Assembly (NCBI GenBank): GCA_027491415.1
Contig: JAOZFH010000035.1
Coordinates: 1-56,170, forward strand
Direction of reading: 5' to 3'
Origin: Thermoproteota archaeon
Lineage (GTDB): Archaea > Korarchaeota > Korarchaeia > Korarchaeales > Korarchaeaceae
Length of the DNA: 56,170 nucleotides
Within the stretch, counting starts at the first letter, position 1, and every line of letters begins with the position of its first letter. The position numbers and the translations under genes are program-made. The notes beneath the pieces are model-generated. The model was not told the DNA's origin. It saw nothing but the letters and a program-made list of their open reading frames with translations, and made no database searches. Below are positions 42,312-50,438 of this stretch, in pieces.

Positions 42312-42321
42312 CATTTTTTGG
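42312..42321 (+). promoter_or_regulatory. T-rich element: possible terminator of peptide 2 and TATA box of the maturase
   Basis: cattttttgg contains T6. Its centre is 26 bp before GTG 42343, so it can serve as the maturase TATA box while also ending the peptide 2 transcript. This would let the short peptides be made in excess over the enzyme. Confidence 0.4.
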
Positions 42322-42342
42322 GCGTGAGCGGGGGTGTTCGGC

Positions 42343-43743
42343 GTGTCTAGGCCGGTCCTGAAGCCGTTCGTCGGGATCAGGAGAGAGAATTTCGGGGTGA
42401 TCCTCTACAGAGGAGGCTCCGACCAGATTCAGGCGGTCCACCCAGTCGCCGCGTACGTGCTCACCCTCATGGACGGGAGGAGGACGCTGAGGGAGATCGC
42501 GGAGGCCTTGGCGAGGGAGCTCGGCAGGGGCGTCATGGACGCCATGGAGATAGTCGAGGTGGTTCTGGACAGATACGCGGACTACGTCGATCTCGAGGGC
42601 TCCCACGTCAAGGACCTTCCGAGCCCGGAGGAGCTGCTCGAAGGAGTACCGGCTGAGATCCCCCCGGAGGAGGCCCTCCTCGGCAGGCTCAGCGCTCCGA
42701 CGGGCTTCGGCTACATCGTGACCCACGCCTGCCCCAACAGGTGCAGGTACTGCTACGCCGCCGCCTGGAGGAGGACGAGGCTCGAGGACGACCTGGTCCC
42801 CCTGGACGTGATCCTCAGGACCGTGGACGAGGCGGCGGACGTGGGGGTCAAGACGATCCTCATGACCGGCGGGGAGCCCTTCATGAGGCCCGACCTGGTG
42901 GACATAGTCGAGCGGGGCCTGAAGAGGGACATCTTCGTCTACATACCAACCAAGTCGCTGATAACCGAGGAGAAGGCCAGGAGGCTCAGCGAGGCCGGCC
43001 TGGGCTGGATCCAGGTGAGCATAGACTCGCCAAATCCGGAGACCGAGGACTTCCTCGTGGGGCCCGGGGCCCACGCGAGGCTGACGACCACGGTCAGGAA
43101 CCTGGTCAGGCACGGAATCGACGTGAGGGTCAACTCCGTCGTCACCTCTTACAACGTCAGGGAGGTTCCGAGGCTGATCGAGTGGCTCTACGAGATGGGG
43201 GTCAGCAGGATCTCCCTCTCACCGTATCAGTCCCCACACGACGTGGTCGACGACGACCTCTTCCCCTCGGTGGGGGACTACGCCTGGCTGCTGGACAGGA
43301 TCGAGGAGCTGCCGAGGCACCTGAGGGACGCGCTCGACCCGGCCGGAATACGGGCGATAGAGAACGCCGTGAGGGTCAACAGAGACGAGCTGGAGGACGT
43401 GGAGGCCCTGAGGAAGTGCTCCGCGGGAAGGAGTTCCCTCGTAATACTGCCGGACGGCAGGGTCTCGTTCTGCGAGAGGGTGGCGCTGGACGAGAGGTTC
43501 GTCGTGGGAGACCTGAGGAGGCAGTCTCTCATGGATATATGGAGGTCGGAGAGGCTGGAGAGGCTGGTGTATCCACCGAGGGAGCTTTTCTCCGGCACGG
43601 CGTGCCACGACTGCCCCATCTTCGACGAGTGCACCAGGCTGGGGAAGAGGTGCTACGTGAGGGCCATGGACGCCTACGGGGAGCCCTTCGCCCCGGACCC
43701 GATATGCCCGGCCGCGCCGCGGGTGGAGGGCAGGTTCGTGTGA
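42343..43743 (+). CDS. Radical SAM/SPASM peptide maturase with N-terminal PqqD-like RRE domain
   Basis: 466 residues from GTG 42343 (ggggg-tg six bases upstream; GTG 42334 possible). Residues about 1-95 match PqqD: NFGVILYRGGSDQIQAVHP, AAYVLTLMDGRRTLREIAEAL, the fold that binds precursor leaders (RRE). The radical SAM core has THACPNRCRYCYAA (CxxxCxxC cluster), GGEPFMRPDL and QVSIDSPNPETEDF. The C-terminal SPASM domain holds further clusters: KCSAGRSSLVILPDGRVSFCE, GTACHDCPIFDECTRLGKRCY. In known systems such enzymes form thioether or C-C crosslinks in Cys-containing peptides. It directly follows two candidate substrates and overlaps the ABC ATPase start (gtga). Confidence 0.88.
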   Translation: MSRPVLKPFVGIRRENFGVILYRGGSDQIQAVHPVAAYVLTLMDGRRTLREIAEALARELGRGVMDAMEIVEVVLDRYADYVDLEGSHVKDLPSPEELLEGVPAEIPPEEALLGRLSAPTGFGYIVTHACPNRCRYCYAAAWRRTRLEDDLVPLDVILRTVDEAADVGVKTILMTGGEPFMRPDLVDIVERGLKRDIFVYIPTKSLITEEKARRLSEAGLGWIQVSIDSPNPETEDFLVGPGAHARLTTTVRNLVRHGIDVRVNSVVTSYNVREVPRLIEWLYEMGVSRISLSPYQSPHDVVDDDLFPSVGDYAWLLDRIEELPRHLRDALDPAGIRAIENAVRVNRDELEDVEALRKCSAGRSSLVILPDGRVSFCERVALDERFVVGDLRRQSLMDIWRSERLERLVYPPRELFSGTACHDCPIFDECTRLGKRCYVRAMDAYGEPFAPDPICPAAPRVEGRFV

Positions 43744-44741
43744 CGGGGGTGGGCGAGGTGGCGTCGGGCGTCGCGCGCGACGCGGTGATCGCCGAGAACC
43801 TGGTCAAGTACTACGGAGACTTCAAGGCGCTCGACGGCGTCTCCCTGAGGGTCGAGAGGGGAGAGGTCGTGGCCCTGCTGGGCCCCAACGGGGCTGGGAA
43901 GACCACCACCATCGGCATACTCTGCGGCCTCATGTCCGCGGACGCCGGCAGGGCCTTCGTCCTAGGGGTGCCGTCGACCGACAAGGATGGGGTGAGCAGG
44001 CTGATCTCCTACGCCCCGCAGGAGACGGCCCTTGACTACCTGATGAGCGTGGAGGACAACCTGAAGTTCATCGGCTGGCTGAGGGGGCTGAGAGGCGGGC
44101 GGCTCAGGGAGCGAATCGAGTGGGCGCTGAGGGAGTTCGGCCTCCTCGAGAAGAGGAGAATCCCGGTCATAGCGCTCTCAGGTGGGCTGATGAGGAGGGT
44201 CCAGCTGGCCGGGGCCCTCATGCTGGAGCGCGAGGTGCTGGTGCTGGACGAGCCCACCCTCGGGCTTGACCCCATGGGCAAGATGACCGTCTGGCAGATG
44301 GTCAGGGAGAGGGCCAGGAGGGGGGCGGCCGTGCTGGTCGCCACCAACGACATGCACGAGGCCGAGGTGCTCGCGGACAGGATAGCCTTCCTCAACAGGG
44401 GCAGGATCGTCGCCTTCGACACGGCCGACAGGCTCAAGGCCCTGTCCGGTAGCTCCTACCTGAGGCTGCGGCTGGAGCCCGGCTGGGAAGACCTGGTCAG
44501 TGCGCCCCGGGGGGCGAGGGTCCTCGGGGACGGGTGGATCGAGGTCGAGTACCGCGAGCCGGGAGAGGTGGCCGAGATCGTGGCGTCGCTCTCCGGCGCG
44601 AGGATCCTCGACATGAGGCTGAGGGGGCCCACCCTGGACGACGTGTTCAGGAAGCTGGCGACCGAGTCGGAGACGGTTCCAGAGGGCGACGGGGCGGGCG
44701 TGAGAGTGGTGGCCGAGGTCGGGCCACCGGCCGGGGGGTGA
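43740..44741 (+). CDS. ABC transporter ATP-binding protein of the peptide cluster
   Basis: 333 residues. Walker A LLGPNGAGKTTT, Q-loop SYAPQETALDYLMSVEDN, signature ALSGGLMRRVQLAGALM, Walker B VLVLDEPTLGLDP, switch His replaced in VATNDMHEAEV (Asp-Met-His near the expected position). The ~90-residue C-terminal extension (WEDLVSAPRGARVLGDGWIEV) is typical of antibiotic exporter/self-resistance ATPases. GTG 43740 overlaps the maturase stop; GTG 43749 and 43758 are alternatives. Likely energises export of, or immunity to, the modified peptide. Confidence 0.87.
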   Translation: MTGVGEVASGVARDAVIAENLVKYYGDFKALDGVSLRVERGEVVALLGPNGAGKTTTIGILCGLMSADAGRAFVLGVPSTDKDGVSRLISYAPQETALDYLMSVEDNLKFIGWLRGLRGGRLRERIEWALREFGLLEKRRIPVIALSGGLMRRVQLAGALMLEREVLVLDEPTLGLDPMGKMTVWQMVRERARRGAAVLVATNDMHEAEVLADRIAFLNRGRIVAFDTADRLKALSGSSYLRLRLEPGWEDLVSAPRGARVLGDGWIEVEYREPGEVAEIVASLSGARILDMRLRGPTLDDVFRKLATESETVPEGDGAGVRVVAEVGPPAGG

Positions 44742-44745
44742 TGCC

Positions 44746-45492
44746 GTGCTCGCGCCGCTGATCTGGAGGGAGTTCAAGATCCACTCCAGCAAGGCCCTGG
44801 CCCTGAACCACCTGCTCGGCCCCACCTCCTACCTGGTGTTCCTGGGGCTCAGCATATCCTTCAACTTCGGGACCGTGCCCTACCAAGGCATGGCGGTGAG
44901 CTACCTGCACTTCATAATCCCCGGGCTCATAGCGATCCAGACGTACCAGCTCTTCGCCACGACCTTCTCCCTCACCAGGCTGGACATCTCCACCAAGATG
45001 ATCACGCTGATCATGACCTCCACGAGCTTCGTGAACTACATGGTCGCGAAGATAGCCTTCGGCATGCTAGTCTCGCTCGCGACGTCCGCGTACCTCCTGG
45101 GGCTGGGCTGGGTCATCGCCGGCCCCACGGAGGTCACGCCGGCTGGACTCCTGACGATGGTCGCGGGGATAGCGCTGGGGGACTTGCTCTTCTTCTCACT
45201 CGGGCTGCTCATGGGCCTCAGGATAAGGAGGGAGGACGTGAGAGACGCCATCTTCGCCCTGGCGGGAACGCCGGCGCTCTTCTCCAGTACGGCCTTCTAC
45301 CCCATGGACAGGGTGCCGGCGCCCCTCCGGCTGGTGGCCAGGCTGAACCCCATATCCCACATAGCAGACATCGTGAGGGCTGGCTACCTGAACGCGAGCC
45401 CCGACCCGCTGACCTGCCTCCTGCTAGCGGCCTACGTGGCCGCCGCCGTGGGCGTTACGTACAGGGCCGTGAGGCGGTTCGTCGTCAGGTGA
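44746..45492 (+). CDS. ABC-2 type permease of the peptide cluster
   Basis: 248 residues, six helices (GPTSYLVFLGLSISFNFGT, LHFIIPGLIAIQTYQLFAT, FGMLVSLATSAYLLGLGWVI, LTMVAGIALGDLLFFSLGLLMGL, LLLAAYVAAAVGVTYRAV). ABC2_membrane hallmark FYPMDRVPAPLRLVARLNPISHIADIVRAG is intact. Four bases separate it from the ATPase stop. No C39 peptidase domain is present in either ABC subunit, so leader removal must be done by another protease. Confidence 0.86.
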   Translation: MLAPLIWREFKIHSSKALALNHLLGPTSYLVFLGLSISFNFGTVPYQGMAVSYLHFIIPGLIAIQTYQLFATTFSLTRLDISTKMITLIMTSTSFVNYMVAKIAFGMLVSLATSAYLLGLGWVIAGPTEVTPAGLLTMVAGIALGDLLFFSLGLLMGLRIRREDVRDAIFALAGTPALFSSTAFYPMDRVPAPLRLVARLNPISHIADIVRAGYLNASPDPLTCLLLAAYVAAAVGVTYRAVRRFVVR

Positions 45493-45509
45493 GCGCCCGC
45501 GGCGCAACA

Positions 45510-45539
45510 CTTTTATTTGATCAATCAATCGATTGATTG
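45510..45539 (+). promoter_or_regulatory. TATA box plus 18-bp palindromic operator of the regulator gene
   Basis: cttttatttg (45510-45519) is followed by the perfect palindrome caatcaatcgattgattg (45522-45539), which covers the region between TATA box and GTG 45539. A dimeric repressor bound there would block initiation; the regulator gene it precedes encodes a winged helix, so autoregulation is likely. Confidence 0.6.
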
Positions 45540-46579
45540 TGCAGGGTGGGGACGACCTCAGGGACGCCGGGAGGATAGTGAGGCACCTGCTGTTCAACAG
45601 CCTCGATGTGGAGTCCCTGAGCATCCGGGGGATGGAGAGGGCGCTGGGCATACCCTTCTCCAGGCTCAGGCGACTGCTCAGGTGGCTCCAGAGTGAGGGA
45701 GTAGTCGTGGGATATCAGGTGGGCACCTCGATGGCCTTCAGGGTACTAGACCTCGAGAGGGCCGTTCACCTCGGCCTGGTGAGCCTGTCCACGGAGGACC
45801 TGGAGAGGGCCGTGTACGGCTCCATGGCGCTGCCGGCCTCGGTCAGGGGCATGGTGCGCGACGACCTCACCCTCAAGTTCCTGCCAGCGTCCAGCGACCT
45901 GCCGGGGCCCTACCTCGCGGCGATAGGGGACCTGAGGAGGAGGTGGGACCTCCTCTACCAGGCGGCCAGGAGGGCCTTCACGGGCGGGGACGGGGAGAGG
46001 GTGGGGCAGACGGGTCGAAGGGGGGCCGACGGCATGGAGGCCAGCCTGAGGCTCCTGGGGAGGGATTTCGTGTCCAAGGCGGGCCTCATCCCCCTCCTGT
46101 ACCTCGTGGCCGTCAGGCAGCTCAAGGTCCCTGTGGAGGTTGAGCTCGACGAGGACGACATAGAGGGCATGCTGCACAGGCTCAGGGTCGAGGCCGGCGT
46201 CGGGGAGGACGAGGTGAGGCTCCTGAGGTACTTTCCCTCCCTGGACCCCATAGCCCTGTTCGCGAGGGACGTGGTCATGGAGCTCGGGGTTCCCGAGGAG
46301 GTGAGCGAGGAGGAGCTCAGGCGGGCTGTCTCCAGGGTGGCGGAGAAGTACCTCCGCCTCCTGCTGAAGTTCTCCCGCGGGAGGCACCCGTCCAGGGAGG
46401 CCCGGCTCGTGGAGGCGCTTACCCTCAGGCACGGGGCCCTGTTCGGCATACTGACCGGGGCCCCGGCGGATCTCGTGAGTGAGTGCCTCTCCAGGGCGAG
46501 CGAGCTGGAGGAGGGGTCGAACTCAGGGGAGGGGAGGTTGAGGTCGTTGGGGAGGTGTGGGGATGCTCGAGCTGGCTGA
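45539..46579 (+). CDS. Winged-helix transcriptional regulator with large C-terminal domain
   Basis: 346 residues. The N terminus has an HTH: RHLLFNSLDVESLSIRGMERALGIPFSRLRRLLRWLQSEG with wing-like VVGYQVGTSMAFRVLDL. The long helical remainder (about 95-340) has no motif I recognise (e.g. LLYLVAVRQLKVPVEVELDEDDIEGML); it could bind an effector or oligomerise. GTG 45539 gives a leaderless mRNA 24 bp after its TATA box and lies in the palindrome; TTG 45533 is the alternative. Position next to the RiPP operon makes it the first candidate regulator of that cluster. Confidence 0.68.
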   Translation: MQGGDDLRDAGRIVRHLLFNSLDVESLSIRGMERALGIPFSRLRRLLRWLQSEGVVVGYQVGTSMAFRVLDLERAVHLGLVSLSTEDLERAVYGSMALPASVRGMVRDDLTLKFLPASSDLPGPYLAAIGDLRRRWDLLYQAARRAFTGGDGERVGQTGRRGADGMEASLRLLGRDFVSKAGLIPLLYLVAVRQLKVPVEVELDEDDIEGMLHRLRVEAGVGEDEVRLLRYFPSLDPIALFARDVVMELGVPEEVSEEELRRAVSRVAEKYLRLLLKFSRGRHPSREARLVEALTLRHGALFGILTGAPADLVSECLSRASELEEGSNSGEGRLRSLGRCGDARAG

Positions 46580-46901
46580 GCCCCCCGTCGCGGATGCTGA
46601 GGCCGTGTTCTCCCTCAGGAGGAGTAGGGTAAGGAGGGAGGTCCTCTCCTTCCTGGCCAGGATACACCCGAGGGCCTCCTACCCCAGCGAGATAGCCAGG
46701 GCGATAAACGCCAGGGCTGACCAGGTCCTCGCGGCGCTGAGGGGCTACGGGACCAGGTACAGGAGGGACATATCCCTCCTCGGGCTCGGACTCGTGAGGG
46801 AGGTCGGGAGGGGACCCAAGCTCACCCTCTACGCCGCCACCGAGAAGGGGGTCAGGGTGGTCGCCTACCTGAACATGGTCGAGTACAACCTCTCCCAGTG
46901 A
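46563..46901 (+). CDS. Small winged-helix regulator
   Basis: 112 residues: VLSFLARIHPRASYPSEIARAINARADQVLAALRG is a helix-turn-helix with the archaeal PadR/HTH-type pattern, and GLVREVGRGPKLTLYAATEKGVRVV is the wing. ATG 46563 has gggaggtg five bases upstream and overlaps the preceding regulator by 17 bp, so both regulators are coexpressed. GTG 46557 possible. Confidence 0.72.
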   Translation: MLELAEPPVADAEAVFSLRRSRVRREVLSFLARIHPRASYPSEIARAINARADQVLAALRGYGTRYRRDISLLGLGLVREVGRGPKLTLYAATEKGVRVVAYLNMVEYNLSQ

Positions 46902-47131
46902 GAACCGCCCGAAAGGGCCGACGAAGTACATCCAGCATCCACACACGGCACAGTTCTTCCCCCCTCGGCTTCCCGCCGCCGTCCTGGGGCTGATGTGGCC
47001 CTCCGCCCAGCCGCGTGCGCCTCACCGCGCGGCCCCCGGGTTACCTGCGGGCCACGAGCTCAGGGGGGGTCGGTGGGGGGCCGGGCCAGGATCTCAAGGG
47101 GGCCCGAGGGGAGCGGGAGGCAGCGGCGCCG

Positions 47132-47140
47132 CCCTTATAA
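47132..47140 (+). promoter_or_regulatory. TATA box of the DUF4097-like gene
   Basis: cccttataa, centre about 45 bp before ATG 47182, predicts a start near 47163. The 250 bp between 46902 and this box hold nothing I recognise. Confidence 0.4.
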
Positions 47141-47181
47141 CAGGGGGGCGGGAGGGCGTCGCCTGTCACCGGTCTCGGGAG

Positions 47182-48318
47182 ATGGCGTGGATGATGGTTG
47201 GCCTGAAGGAGCTCCTCCTCGGCGCGGCTTCGGCGCTCGTCCTCGTTGGGGTGCTCGCCTGCTCGCTGCTGTGCATCCCGTGGCACCTGCTGCCGGACTC
47301 TGGGGCCTTGCCCGCCGTTCTGGGCCTGGCGGCAGCCCTCGGCGCGGCCGCCGCGGGGAGGGCCCGCGGCGGGGTCAGGGTGGCCGCCTGGCTGGCGGCG
47401 GTCACCCTGGCCGCGCTCTCACTCGCCGCGGTCGGCTCGACGCTCGGGTTCAGGGTGGTCCCGAACTCGCCGTACGCGTCCGCAACCCTCGCGGACGTGC
47501 CCTGCGACAGTCCCCTGATCTTGAACGTGACGGCGGTCCCGTTCCACGTCAACGTCCAGCCCTGGGGTGGTGAGGGCGTGTCTGTGGTGATCGAGGCCCC
47601 CTCAAACCTGGTCGAGGAGGTGGAGAGGAGTGTTACCATCTCGCACGCCGTTGATCCGTCCGACGGCATCCTCCACCTGCGGATCCAGAGCGAGTACAGG
47701 AGGCCCATCGCGATCGGGTGGCTCGCCCTCTCCCCGCCCGAGCTGACGCTCAGGGTGATGGTTCCTTGGGCTGGCGGCTGCAGGGTGCTGCGGGCGTACA
47801 TATACACCGTGAGCGGAGACGTGGCCGTGCGTGTGGACGTCGATCTGTTATCCGTCCAGAGCGTCCACGGGAGCCTGAACCTCTCGGGGGATTTCGGGGT
47901 CCTGGAGGCCGAGACCGTCAGCGGCGGCGTCTTCCTGAGCGGAGGGGTGCTGCGCGGCGGGACCGTGAGGTCGACCAGCGGCGACGTGAGGGGGGAGGTC
48001 CTGGCCGCCGCAGGGGCCCTCGGCTCAGCGGGCGCAGGCGGCACCCTCTACCTGAGTACGACGAGCGGGGACATAGAGGTCGAGATCTCGAGGGAAGAGG
48101 ACGTCCACCTGGAGATCTACGCCAGCACGACGAGCGGGCGCGCGACCCTGATGGAGGACGGTGGCGGCTCGGGAGGCGGCCTCGACGTCGCGGTCATCTC
48201 CGAGGGTGAGGTCAGGGGGAGCGTCGGGCCCCCCGGGGGACGAGAGTTCAGGCTCGTGGCCGAGACAACCAGCGGCGACGTAACCATAAGGTACGCCGGG
48301 GTCTGGCGGGCCGGGTAG
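47182..48318 (+). CDS. Membrane protein with DUF4097-like beta-helix domain
   Basis: 378 residues. Three hydrophobic helices in the first 90 residues (ASALVLVGVLACSLLCIPWHLL, ALPAVLGLAAALGAAAAG, VAAWLAAVTLAALSLAAVGS), then an extracellular repetitive beta domain. Recurrent TVSGDVAVRVD, ETVSGGVFLSGG, RSTSGDVRGEV, STTSGDIEVEI, ASTTSGRATLM and ETTSGDVTIRYA are the DUF4097/adhesin-like repeat (SGDV/SGDI once per turn). Role unknown; such proteins occur in envelope stress and adhesion contexts. ATG 47182. Confidence 0.7.
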   Translation: MAWMMVGLKELLLGAASALVLVGVLACSLLCIPWHLLPDSGALPAVLGLAAALGAAAAGRARGGVRVAAWLAAVTLAALSLAAVGSTLGFRVVPNSPYASATLADVPCDSPLILNVTAVPFHVNVQPWGGEGVSVVIEAPSNLVEEVERSVTISHAVDPSDGILHLRIQSEYRRPIAIGWLALSPPELTLRVMVPWAGGCRVLRAYIYTVSGDVAVRVDVDLLSVQSVHGSLNLSGDFGVLEAETVSGGVFLSGGVLRGGTVRSTSGDVRGEVLAAAGALGSAGAGGTLYLSTTSGDIEVEISREEDVHLEIYASTTSGRATLMEDGGGSGGGLDVAVISEGEVRGSVGPPGGREFRLVAETTSGDVTIRYAGVWRAG

Positions 48319-48387
48319 GTCTGGGGCGCATTCCGCCCGCCCCGGTGGGAGGGCGGAGAGCGTAATTTCCGACGGCGGCCGCCCGCC

Positions 48388-48864
48388 GTGCGCGCCCTTG
48401 ATGGTACCACTCCACACCTCGCCAGGCTCGAGGCGATCTACCTGCTGGCCCTGGCGGTCGCGGCCTCCGGCTCGGGCGGGCAGCCCCGCCCCGCGGCTCG
48501 GGCAGGGGTCCCGAGGACCGATGCGGCGTTGGAGGAGTTCGCGTCGTGGTCCTCTTCAGCGCTCCTGACCCTGGCGCTGGCCGTGATCCACCCCCTCCTG
48601 GCCCTGGCGCCGACCGTCTCGGTCGCCCTGTCCTCGGCCTGCGCCCCGTTCTCGAAGGGCGTTGCGGGCACGGTCGCCCTGGGGAGGTTGGCCGGCTCCC
48701 AGCTCATACTGCTGGTGGCCTCCATGGGCCTTGCGGAGAGGGCCAGGCAGGTCTCACCCGGGCCCGGGGCCGGGGGAGTGGCGGAGAGGTGGCGCTCCAC
48801 GGTCGAGTTCCTGAGGGGGGATACCGACGGTACTCGCGGCCTCCCTGATCCCCTCCCTCCTTGA
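48388..48864 (+). CDS. Hypothetical membrane protein
   Basis: 158 residues, not recognised. Hydrophobic stretches LEAIYLLALAVAAS, ALLTLALAVIHPLLALAPTVSVAL and LAGSQLILLVASMGL suggest two or three helices. Its C-terminal part is Gly/Pro/Arg-rich and could be partly spurious. GTG 48388 lies about 25 bp after an A/T patch (gtaattt, 48363-48369). The reading is supported mainly by position between two membrane-protein genes on the same strand. Confidence 0.4.
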   Translation: MRALDGTTPHLARLEAIYLLALAVAASGSGGQPRPAARAGVPRTDAALEEFASWSSSALLTLALAVIHPLLALAPTVSVALSSACAPFSKGVAGTVALGRLAGSQLILLVASMGLAERARQVSPGPGAGGVAERWRSTVEFLRGDTDGTRGLPDPLPP

Positions 48865-48883
48865 GGCGGCGGGGGCGTGACCC

Positions 48884-49369
48884 ATGGGGCCTATCCCCGT
48901 GAGGAGGCTCGCCGGGGCGCTGACCTTCTTGGCCGTAGCGCTGGCCCTGCCGTCGGGCTGGGAGGTTCGGGGGCCACTCGAGGGCCTGACACGCCTGGTC
49001 GGGGCCCTGATCACGTCAAGCCCGTTGGTGCTGGGGGCCTGCGTCCACAGGTCCCTCCCAGATAGGCACGACAGGCCCGACGACTTCGGCGGCCTGATTA
49101 CGGAGGGGCCCTACTCGGTCGTCAGGCATCCGTTCTACCTCACCACGATCTTGGCCTGGCTGGGGGCGGCCGTCTACTCGCTATCGACCGGCATTCTGCT
49201 GTTGGCGCTGACCTCAGGGCTCCTCTGGTCGCTGGCCGCCGCCCTGGAGGAGCGAGGACTCAGGAGGCGGTGGCCGTGTGAGTACGAGGAGTACTCGCGC
49301 CGCGTGCCCATGCTGATTCCCCTCCCGCGGCGCCGGGGGGCCGGGAGGAACTCCGACTCCCGGGGATAG
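48884..49369 (+). CDS. Isoprenylcysteine carboxyl methyltransferase-like protein
   Basis: 161-residue membrane methyltransferase. Helices LAGALTFLAVALALPSG, LVGALITSSPLVLGACV, LAWLGAAVYSLSTGILLLALTSGLLWSL surround the SAM-binding motif EGPYSVVRHPFYLTT; the end CEYEEYSRRVPMLIPLP is the usual ICMT/PEMT catalytic tail. Second member of this family in the window (see 35045-35566). Acceptor unknown. Confidence 0.75.
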   Translation: MGPIPVRRLAGALTFLAVALALPSGWEVRGPLEGLTRLVGALITSSPLVLGACVHRSLPDRHDRPDDFGGLITEGPYSVVRHPFYLTTILAWLGAAVYSLSTGILLLALTSGLLWSLAAALEERGLRRRWPCEYEEYSRRVPMLIPLPRRRGAGRNSDSRG

Positions 49370-49497
49370 GAGAGAGGTCCCCCGAGTCGCCTACCATCTA
49401 GGGGGGCGTCGCGCGACTGTGGGGGGCTGACTCGATGGGTCCGTGTATTGAAGGGGGTGTAGGTGCGGCCCTGGGTAGGTCCGGGGGAGAGTCGGGC

Positions 49498-50100
49498 TCA
49501 GGACATCCCAAGCCTGGCCTTGATGAGGGCGAGGTCCTCCTCTATCTTTCTGAGCCTCTCATCCAAGAGAGAATTCAGGTCCAGCCTCAGCCGATCGAAG
49601 CCCTCCTTGATCTCCTTCTTCAGCTCCTCCTTCGCCGACCGAACCTCGGTGACGAGGAGGTCCTGCTTACCCAGCACCTGATCCATCTTGCCGAGCATTA
49701 GATCCTGCTTCTCGAGCATCCGGTCTTGCTTCTCCAGCATGAGGTCCTGCTTCTCGAGGAGCTGATCCTGCTTCTCGAGCATCTGAACCCCGGCCTGCAC
49801 TATCTTGACGAGCTGCTCCAGGCTGAAGACCCTGTAGAACGACTCCACGTCGGGCACGGGCCCCGGGTGCTCGGCCACCTCGACGGACCGCACCTCTGCA
49901 ACGGGGGGCCTCTCCTCCATGGCCATCCCAACGAACTCCTCCAACGCCGCCTCAGGCCCGTCCGCCAGAACCTCGAGGGCTCCGTTGAGGTTCCTGGCGT
50001 AGAACCCGGTGAGACCGAGCGCTGTGGCGCGCTGGAAGAGGAAGAGCCTGTAGCCAACCTCGGTGACCCTCGGCCCCCTGATCAGCAGCCGCCTGGCCAT
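49498..50100 (-). CDS. Acylphosphatase-like domain fused to a heptad-repeat coiled coil
   Basis: 200 residues. The first ~75 match acylphosphatase: RLLIRGPRVTEVGYRLFLFQ (with the phosphate-loop VGYR Arg), LGLTGFYARNLNGALEVLADGP (catalytic-type Asn), EEFVGMAMEERPPVAEVRSVEV. Then come tandem seven-residue units LEKQDxM/L (seven or eight copies: LEKQDQL, LEKQDLM, LEKQDRM, LEKQDLM, LGKMDQV, LGKQDLL) and a charged coiled coil (KEELKKEIKEGFDRLRLDLNSLLDERLRKIEEDLALIKARL). Possibly an oligomeric scaffold rather than an enzyme. ATG 50100 is leaderless from the minus-strand TATA gcttaatagc at about 50124-50133. Confidence 0.7.
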   Translation of the reverse strand: MARRLLIRGPRVTEVGYRLFLFQRATALGLTGFYARNLNGALEVLADGPEAALEEFVGMAMEERPPVAEVRSVEVAEHPGPVPDVESFYRVFSLEQLVKIVQAGVQMLEKQDQLLEKQDLMLEKQDRMLEKQDLMLGKMDQVLGKQDLLVTEVRSAKEELKKEIKEGFDRLRLDLNSLLDERLRKIEEDLALIKARLGMS

Positions 50101-50104
50101 TCAC

Positions 50105-50438
50105 CGTAACCCGTCCCGAGCGCTATTAAGCGTGGTGAGACGGGAAGCTTTCTCCGACCCCCGGGGACTCGACGATGGACTGACCAATGCGCGCCGGGGG
50201 CGGGTCCCGTGGAGGGCGGGGCAGACAGGACCCGAGGCGGGGGACGAGGTCCTGAACTCCGCACAGGCGGCGAGGGTAGAGGGTCGGCCACCCCTTGAGG
50301 GAGCTGGCGGCTGGCGGGTTGAGAGGGTGGGGTCGCCGCGGGGGGCTCTACCCCGGCCTTGTGCTCCCCGCCCCCCTGAGAGAGGTCTCCATGAGCTCTC
50401 AGGCAGCACGACGCACCTCTCCACCGTCTCCCGATCGG
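50105..50438. other. Region without a recognised intact gene
   Basis: About 330 bp between the acylphosphatase gene start and the recognisable part of the HEPN remnant. One minus-strand frame continues from the HEPN remnant to 50101 but its residues after VVLPESSW are Arg/Gly/Pro-rich and look non-coding. Probably decayed sequence. Confidence 0.4.

Noticed and set aside
42741-43739. Long upstream extension of the ABC ATPase frame into the radical SAM gene
   Set aside because: Extension is Arg/Gly-rich shadow sequence; the ATPase starts at GTG 43740 overlapping the maturase stop.
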